Below, one piece after another: positions 58,752 through 64,000 of a stretch of 64,000 bases of DNA (position 1 is its first letter; each line of letters begins with the position of its first letter). The stretch lies in assembly GCA_900312665.1 (NCBI GenBank), contig ONZQ02000010.1, forward strand, positions 1,324,278-1,388,277. The letters run 5' to 3'. The DNA comes from Cephalotrichum gorgonifer. Taxonomy: Eukaryota > Ascomycota > Sordariomycetes > Microascales > Microascaceae. Below the pieces are notes generated by a model. It was not told where the DNA came from. It searched no databases and saw only the letters and a list, made by a program, of their open reading frames with translations. The position numbers and the translations under genes were made by a program.

Positions 58752-59570
58752 TCACAACTTCCCCCTGGGCCCGCTCGCAATGTCATCCCCGCTGTCATCG
58801 ACCTCCACAACGCACAAAATGAACGTGTCCTTCAGTGCCCCAAGCCTATACTCCCGGTTGACGTCCTGGTACTCCTTGCTGGCCGACATGCCCGCGAAGT
58901 GGCTCAGTGTCGGATAGTGCACGAACGCGATCTCGTCCCACCCCTCCTCCCTCGCGCGCCCCTCCCCCTCCGCTACCCTGGCAGCGATCTTGACGTGCCC
59001 GCCGAACGCAGACCCGACGCGCTGCGAGAACTCGCGCCCGTAGGCCTGGTACTGGGGCTTCTTTCCCGGGTTGAAGGAGAGAAGGTTGAGCATGGAGATG
59101 GGGTGCCTCTGTGTGTGCTCGGGGAGGTCGGAGATCCAGGAGATGAGCTCGGAGGATGCTTCGAGGTTCTGTGACGACTCTCTTCCAGTTTGTGGCAGTG
59201 GGATGGGGGCGACCGGCGAACTCGAGAGCTTCGAGTTGAGGTCGTTGTAGCCCGAGAGAACCTTTGACGACACGCCGAACGATACCGTCCAGATGGCGTC
59301 GATGCTGCCGGCAGCTACATCTTCTGGGATTGTGTCGTCGGGTCCTAGGCCGATGAGGAGGTCCCAGCGCTTGTTACGCCCGAGGAGGTGGCCGGCGGAC
59401 CGCGTTGTAGGGAGGATCATCCAGCGGAGGACCCGGGCCTTGACGATCGGCTCAACATTGTGCTTGCGCAGATTCGTGAGGAAGTCGGGGACCGTGGCCC
59501 CTTGCTTCAGAGCTACCATGTGGAGTGTGCAGAGTACCATGATTTTATTCCGTTGGCGGTAGGATAACAT
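58752..59570 (-). CDS. DUF1330-like protein
   Basis: Intronless, 272 aa from the ATG at 59570; a second ATG at 59540 (MVLCTLHMVALK) is an equally good start. The C-terminal half has the ferredoxin-like pattern of DUF1330/EthD-like proteins: HPISMLNLLSFNPGKKPQYQ, YGREFSQRVGSAFGGHVKI, WDEIAFVHYPTLSHFAGM, SKEYQDVNREYRLGALKDTF. The N-terminal half (LHMVALKQGATVPDFL, PTTRSAGHLLGRNKRWDLLI) looks like a first, diverged module of the same kind, so the protein is probably a two-domain dimeric-barrel form. Probably cytosolic; reaction unknown. Confidence 0.78.
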   Translation of the reverse strand: MLSYRQRNKIMVLCTLHMVALKQGATVPDFLTNLRKHNVEPIVKARVLRWMILPTTRSAGHLLGRNKRWDLLIGLGPDDTIPEDVAAGSIDAIWTVSFGVSSKVLSGYNDLNSKLSSSPVAPIPLPQTGRESSQNLEASSELISWISDLPEHTQRHPISMLNLLSFNPGKKPQYQAYGREFSQRVGSAFGGHVKIAARVAEGEGRAREEGWDEIAFVHYPTLSHFAGMSASKEYQDVNREYRLGALKDTFILCVVEVDDSGDDIASGPRGKL

Positions 59571-59955
59571 GGGTTGATGGGATGAGATTGAGGCGAAGGG
59601 TGTTTTCCTTGTGATGAGGTCATCTTGGAACTAACTGCGCTTGGAGATCCAATGCCGAGGTCATAGTTCGGAGTGGTGGGGCAAAGCGGGGCCGTGACAC
59701 CAATGCCGATGGCCCCGATCATGCGCCACAGAGAACAGCTTCAAAAAAGGGGAGAAAAAGCACCACATATGAAACCATAGAAATCTGGCACGCTTCCTTC
59801 ATTCGCCCCAACGTCGAGATTGTGCATATGACAAAATTAAGAGAGAACCAAATGGTAGTCGCTCAGAACAAGCCGCGACCGTCCCGCAGAACAGAAGGGA
59901 AATATGAACGGAACCGTCTCATTAGAGATGCTCTATTTCTTGTCGGGGTGCCCTC
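59571..59955. other. Intergenic
   Basis: 385 bp between two minus-strand genes. Nothing recognised. Confidence 0.55.
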
Positions 59956-62296
59956 TCACCCCGCGATGTCTAGGTCTGAAAACTGCTTAATCAAATTATA
60001 CACACCATCCATGCAGTCCCGGCCCGAGCTGTCATCCGAAGCCTGTTTCAGAACTGGGCAATCGTCCATTAGGAACAGATTTGCTAGGTACCACCACTCG
60101 TCCGCTTGGGTGTAAAACCCTCGAAAGCCCTTCTCAAGACCCGAGGAGCCTTCGATATTCATGTCCCATAGATATCTCCATCGACTAAGAGCTCGTTGTA
60201 TCACAGTCTTGTAGCGCCGGTCGAGCGTATGGGCGCGGTAGGCACGAAAGATGATCTCGTGCAACGCTGCTGAGACCTTAGTTTACTATCCAGTGAACGT
60301 GAAATTCAAAACAAACTTGTTGGCAGTCATATCGGATAGAGACATACCAGATATGAGGATGAAGAGATCCAGGTGTTCAAGCAGCCCAAAGCGACCTAGC
60401 TCCCAGGCGTCACCCATCAGGAGAGTTATGCCGTCCGCTACAGAAGGAATCTTGTAGGAGGAATCTATCCTCTTACCCCAGTATCTAGACTGAGCAGACA
60501 GACAACTCAGTGAATCCTCGGAGTTCGGGAGAGACACCGTAAGCTCATCGAGTTTGAGTAGCGGGAGAGTCTGGTGGAAGATGGCGTGTGATGTGTCCAC
60601 GAGAAAGATCCAGTTCATGAGTCTACACACAACCTTAGAGAAAGATGCGGGAGTAGTGGAAATGGGTCTCGAACGCACCTTATTGACTCTTCGGTCCTGA
60701 CAGCAGCCCGACAATCCTGATCATCGCAATCCGCATCGCTAACTGGGGAATGGCTGTACCGGAGGCCCGTAAGCCCCAAATTACGAGCAACACGTACAAT
60801 GCTGGGGAATCTAGATAGACGGATACGACGTCTAGATTCCTCGTGGGTATCCCACTGCTGCAAGACGGCAATGGTGTAGGCTGCCTGGAGGGGAGACATA
60901 TCCACCAACCCCGCCTTCTTTCTAGATACGGGATCGCTCAATCTTGTGTAGTCGGGATGGCCAAATATGTACTCCTCGGCGGCGTCAAGACATGTCCGTG
61001 CCGCCATGGCTAGGTGTGGCTGTGAATAAACCGCACCCATGAGGATCATGGCCGCTAAAAGGCTCGGAGAGACGCTCTCCATGTCGAAGGAAGGGCGGTG
61101 CAGGATTGGGCAATGGGTATGCCAGTTGTCAAAATACGAATCGATGAGCGACGGCGCCTTGTCTGTGGTGAAAAGTGTCTCGGCTGAATATGCGGTCAAG
61201 GGGTGGGCCGTGAACCATGATCCGCTCGCGCTCGCTGAGAGGAGTCCAGACGTGATGTCCTTCAGTGCGGTTGCAAGTCTGCTCTCAGAACCAAGACACT
61301 GGTATCCCTCTGCTGGATTGGAGATGCCGTACTTCATCGAACCGGAGGATTCAGCTTCAACAATATGGTCGATTATGTGATCTCTATCGCCATAGTCCCA
61401 GAGCCAGGAATCTTGACCGATCAAGGAGTATGCAAGGGTCTGGCCTGTGGCATCGTGGCCGGCATAGTTTGCATATGCGCCTTGGTTGTCTTTTGTGCTT
61501 GGTTCAAAGTAATCCTGCATGCTCTTATTTCGGGGATCCGTGAAGCGCGACAAAAAGATCACCAGTAATGTATTAGGTCCAGATTGGGTTGATCCGTCGA
61601 ATTGAGTAGCCTCTGTGCTGAGAAGCGATGGATTCCGACACGGGTGAAGTCGAAGCACTGCGAGTGCGGACGTCCATTCATTGTTCTGGGAACGCCCTAG
61701 GAGCGCTCGATTGTATGTGCAGAGCTGACCGGCGGTCATACAGCTAGAACAGGGCGAGACCCCGTCGCAGCCGGATTTGGACAAGAAGCAAGAATCGCAG
61801 GCATGTGAGCTTCGTCCCCGGCGCGCTGATGGGATTGGCCGTCCGAATCGTTTTGCGCAAGTCCTGGAATGTCGACGCGCAGCGTCTCTGCAGTACTCGT
61901 GAGAAAAAAAACTCGTGTGAAGCATCAGATCTTTGAGACCTACGATCGGGTGAAGATAGCTTGGCAGAAGGGACACCGAAATGCCGGATCTGCTGTGTCT
62001 GGGCGATGATAATCAGCAACAGCAGTCTCATAGAGTGCAAGCGACCATTCCCACTTACGGTTCTTTTCGTGGCGACGAAGATGACAGGCCCTTACGTAGG
62101 TGTTGGGACAGTACTGGCAGCTGTAGAGTCTTTGGGTACCCATTACGATGATGCAGCAGCGACGAGCGACGATTGAGTCCTGGTGGTAGTGATGTGGTTG
62201 TGTTCTCTCGAATCTTACCTCGGTTAGCGTGGCTCCATCCGTGGACTGGGCGGGGGGGCTAACGTCATGATTTTGTGGGTTAAACATCGGCTCCAT
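59956..62296 (-). CDS. Transcription factor with C2H2/C2HC fingers plus Zn2Cys6 cluster
   Basis: Exons complement(59956..60269, 60348..60622, 60679..61887, 61944..61998, 62059..62296), 696 aa; all phases agree. The acceptor at 61999-62000 was chosen because it completes finger 1 (C-x2-C-x12-H-x3-H, CQYCPNTYVRACHLRRHEKN then H). Finger 2 is C2HC (CPFCQAIFTRSDAARRHSRT then C). A Zn2Cys6 cluster, CX2CX6CX5CX2CX6C, follows at HACDSCFLSKSGC. The fungal-specific domain begins at DSYFDNWHTHCPILHRPSF and continues through LLAAMILMGAVYS to RTEESIRLMNWIFLVDTSHA. The start at 62296 is the first ATG; MGTQRLYSC (62143) is an alternative. Nuclear regulator. It is divergent from the cleavage oxygenase at 62771, with 474 bp between, so it is a candidate regulator of it. 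Confidence 0.85.
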
Positions 62297-62770
62297 ATGA
62301 TTGGGTTCATCTTGCCGAGATATTTACGATAAACCGGGCGATGCCAGCTCAGCTCTGTGAGGGGGTGGGGTTTGTCCGGGATAGCGGAGTGAACGCGTGC
62401 CCCAGACTTCTCCGCAGCGCACCGTTGATCGCTAGTCCTTTTAAGGTTAGCCTAGATATACCGAGGGGATGGTGAGGAGGTGGGATTTGTCCGGTCCACT
62501 GTCCTCTGAGCCCAGGGCAGCAAATCCTCTCGTGATTCGTACCACCTGAACACCATTTCGAAAATATTCCACGGCTTTCATGTCGGCATTTCAAGGGAGG
62601 AGCCTCGCAGCAAGGGACATGGGCAAAATAGCCCTCGTGTTGGTTCGCCAGGCAGAATATCTATATAAGAGTCATGGCATGATGGCCACGCAATGATGAA
62701 TGATTAGGCAGGATATCAGCATCTTCCTGTAATACATCGTCCCCATTATCCCAAGTCTTTGCAGTCCGAA
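62297..62770. promoter_or_regulatory. Bidirectional promoter: regulator / cleavage oxygenase
   Basis: 474 bp shared by the two divergent genes. It contains a TATA box at 62662-62668 for the oxygenase. GC-rich GTGGGATTTGTCCGG-like and GTGGGGTTTGTCCGG sequences occur at 62364 and 62480, an imperfect repeat that could be a binding site. Confidence 0.55.
62662..62668 (+). promoter_or_regulatory. TATA box (TATATAA)
   Basis: TATATAA 103 bp upstream of the oxygenase ATG. Confidence 0.6.
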
Positions 62771-64000
62771 ATGACATCCACATCTCAGTATCCCAACCTC
62801 ACGACCAAATGGCCCCAGGCCCTGGACCTGGCCGGCTCCAACATGCCGTGTCGTCTGGAAGGGGAGGTGGGCGACCTTATCGTCAAGGGAGAGATCCCCT
62901 CTGCCATTGATGGCACCTTTTATCGGGTCATGTGTGACCCCTTTGTTCCTCCCGATCCCAATAACGTCGCCATCGATGGCGACGGCAACATTTCGGCGTT
63001 CAGGATCCGCAAAGGCCGCGTCGATATGAAGGTGAAATACATCGAGACCGAACGCTACAAGCTCGAGAGGCGCGCCGGCAAGGCCCTCTTCGGCCTGTAT
63101 CGGAACCCGTTCACGCATCACCCGTGCGTCCGCGCCGCCGTCGACTCGACGGCTAACACGAATCTCGTCTACTGGGCGGGCCACCTGCTGGCCTTGAAGG
63201 AGGTCGCGCTGCCATACGCCGTCGACCCTGACACCCTCGAGACCAAGGGTTATGACCCCTTTGGTCAAGTCAAGGCCAAGACCTTTAGCGCCCACCCCAA
63301 AGTCGACCCTTACACCAATGAGCTCGTCGTGTTCGGATACGAAGCTAAGGGCCTGGCAACCACGGACATCGTCATCTATGCCGTTGATCAGGATGGCAAG
63401 GTGCATGATGAGCAGTGGATCAAGTCTCCCTGGTGCGCCTTCATCCATGATTGTGTCATCACGCCAAGTTGGATCGTGCTGGTTCTTTGGCCGTTTGAAG
63501 CCAATATTGCACGGATGAAGGCAGGCAAGCATCACTGGGCTTGGGACTACAATCTTCCCGTTACCTTCATCGCCGTTCCTAGACGAGCTACGACATCTCT
63601 CCCGTCCGGATGGAAACCCGGCGAGTACAGGGTGTACTCGTGGAGGAACTGCATGCCAATCCATACCGCGGGTGCCTGGGAGACCGACGACGGCAAGCTC
63701 TACTTCGAGTCCTCCCGCGTGCACGACAATGCGTTCCCCTTCTTCCCACCTGACGACGGCAGGATGCCCGCCAAGGACGCAAAGGCCGACTTCGTCCGGT
63801 GGGAGATCGACCTCACCCAGCCCAGCGGTACCAAGATCCCAGACCCTCTCGTCGTCCTCGACGTGCCCTCTGAGTTCCCGCGCATCGACGAGCGCTTCAT
63901 GACTCACGAGCACGAATTCGTCTTCCTCAATGTCTTCATCCCAGACAAGTCAGACGGGAGTGCCAACATTTTCCATGGGCTCAACGGCCTGGCCATGCAC
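62771..64000 (+). CDS. Carotenoid/stilbene cleavage oxygenase (RPE65/CCD family), 3' end outside window
   Basis: Open from the ATG at 62771 to the window end without an intron (410 codons seen). Family layout: PSAIDGTFYRVMCDPFVPP (~45-63; the usual L-x-G-x-F/Y-x-R region), DGDGNISAFRIRKGRVDM, a first iron ligand His in FSAHPKVDPYTNELVVFGYE, a second in CAFIHDCVITPSW and a third in CMPIHTAGAWE. The fourth His lies beyond the window. There is no signal peptide. Expected reaction: Fe(II)/O2-dependent cleavage of a polyene or stilbene double bond. Fungal members include lignostilbene/resveratrol-type and carotenoid-type enzymes, and the sequence seen does not decide between them. It is divergent from a zinc-cluster regulator. 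Confidence 0.9.
   Translation, partial: MTSTSQYPNLTTKWPQALDLAGSNMPCRLEGEVGDLIVKGEIPSAIDGTFYRVMCDPFVPPDPNNVAIDGDGNISAFRIRKGRVDMKVKYIETERYKLERRAGKALFGLYRNPFTHHPCVRAAVDSTANTNLVYWAGHLLALKEVALPYAVDPDTLETKGYDPFGQVKAKTFSAHPKVDPYTNELVVFGYEAKGLATTDIVIYAVDQDGKVHDEQWIKSPWCAFIHDCVITPSWIVLVLWPFEANIARMKAGKHHWAWDYNLPVTFIAVPRRATTSLPSGWKPGEYRVYSWRNCMPIHTAGAWETDDGKLYFESSRVHDNAFPFFPPDDGRMPAKDAKADFVRWEIDLTQPSGTKIPDPLVVLDVPSEFPRIDERFMTHEHEFVFLNVFIPDKSDGSANIFHGLNGLAMH

Noticed and set aside
62672..63913. 413-aa open frame on the minus strand
   Set aside because: It is antisense to the cleavage oxygenase, whose plus-strand frame carries family motifs and a TATA promoter; the minus-strand frame is a codon-bias shadow.
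1..64000. CRISPR arrays, bacterial operons, ribosome binding sites, intact transposons
   Set aside because: The window is fungal nuclear DNA. No transposase, reverse transcriptase or terminal repeats were recognised, and the tandem repeats seen are not spaced like CRISPR.

Overview
The window is nuclear DNA of a filamentous ascomycete (Pezizomycotina, probably Sordariomycetes-like; the species cannot be read from the sequence). Genes lie on both strands and carry short introns of about 40-130 bp with GTAAGT-like donors and CTRAC-like branch sites. The gene families are typical of these fungi: HET, DUF7580, DUF3176, F-box/ankyrin, Zn2Cys6, siderophore transporter, DUF7136. Gene models were built by hand by joining reading frames at splice sites whose phases agree. 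Exon coordinates are given in each entry.

Layout. 1-9.7 kb looks like a regulated cell-death locus. A DUF7580-subtilisin (S8) protease, cut by the window start, is followed on the same strand by a 271-aa gasdermin-like protein. A second DUF7580 protein lies on the opposite strand, and then a large C2H2/coiled-coil protein. 10.4-15.6 kb holds a DUF3176 membrane protein and an F-box protein. 16.9-27.7 kb is a compact metabolic cluster: a two-domain extradiol-type (VOC) dioxygenase, an MhpA/PheA-type FAD monooxygenase, an MFS transporter, a DUF1772 (anthrone-oxygenase-like) membrane protein and a C2H2/fungal-domain regulator. 28.9-33.6 kb has an RBR E3 ligase gene broken by an in-frame TAG, then a HET-domain gene. 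34.6-38 kb has a siderophore-esterase-like gene and a siderophore transporter, tail to tail. Each has an exact ATCTGATAA (SreA-type GATA) site upstream.

39.5-50.2 kb is more accessory: an F-box/ankyrin protein, a diverged 325-bp tandem duplication, a four-TM protein, a secreted-family gene spanning a 355-bp assembly gap, a 77-78-bp minisatellite in front of a small secreted protein, and an F-box gene broken by an in-frame TGA. 52.3-55 kb has a secreted tyrosinase and a DUF7136 protein. A tRNA-Gln(CUG) lies at 56.3 kb. 57.9-62.3 kb has a secreted HNGV-repeat protein, a DUF1330-like protein and a C2H2-Zn2Cys6 regulator. That regulator is divergent from a carotenoid/stilbene cleavage oxygenase that runs off the window end.

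The most notable system is the protease plus gasdermin pair. It matches the arrangement known for fungal allorecognition (HET-Q1/HET-Q2 and RCD-1 type), in which a subtilisin-like protease cuts the short C-terminal tail of a gasdermin to release a pore-forming protein. Here the protease carries a DUF7580 domain, and a second DUF7580 protein flanks the pair.
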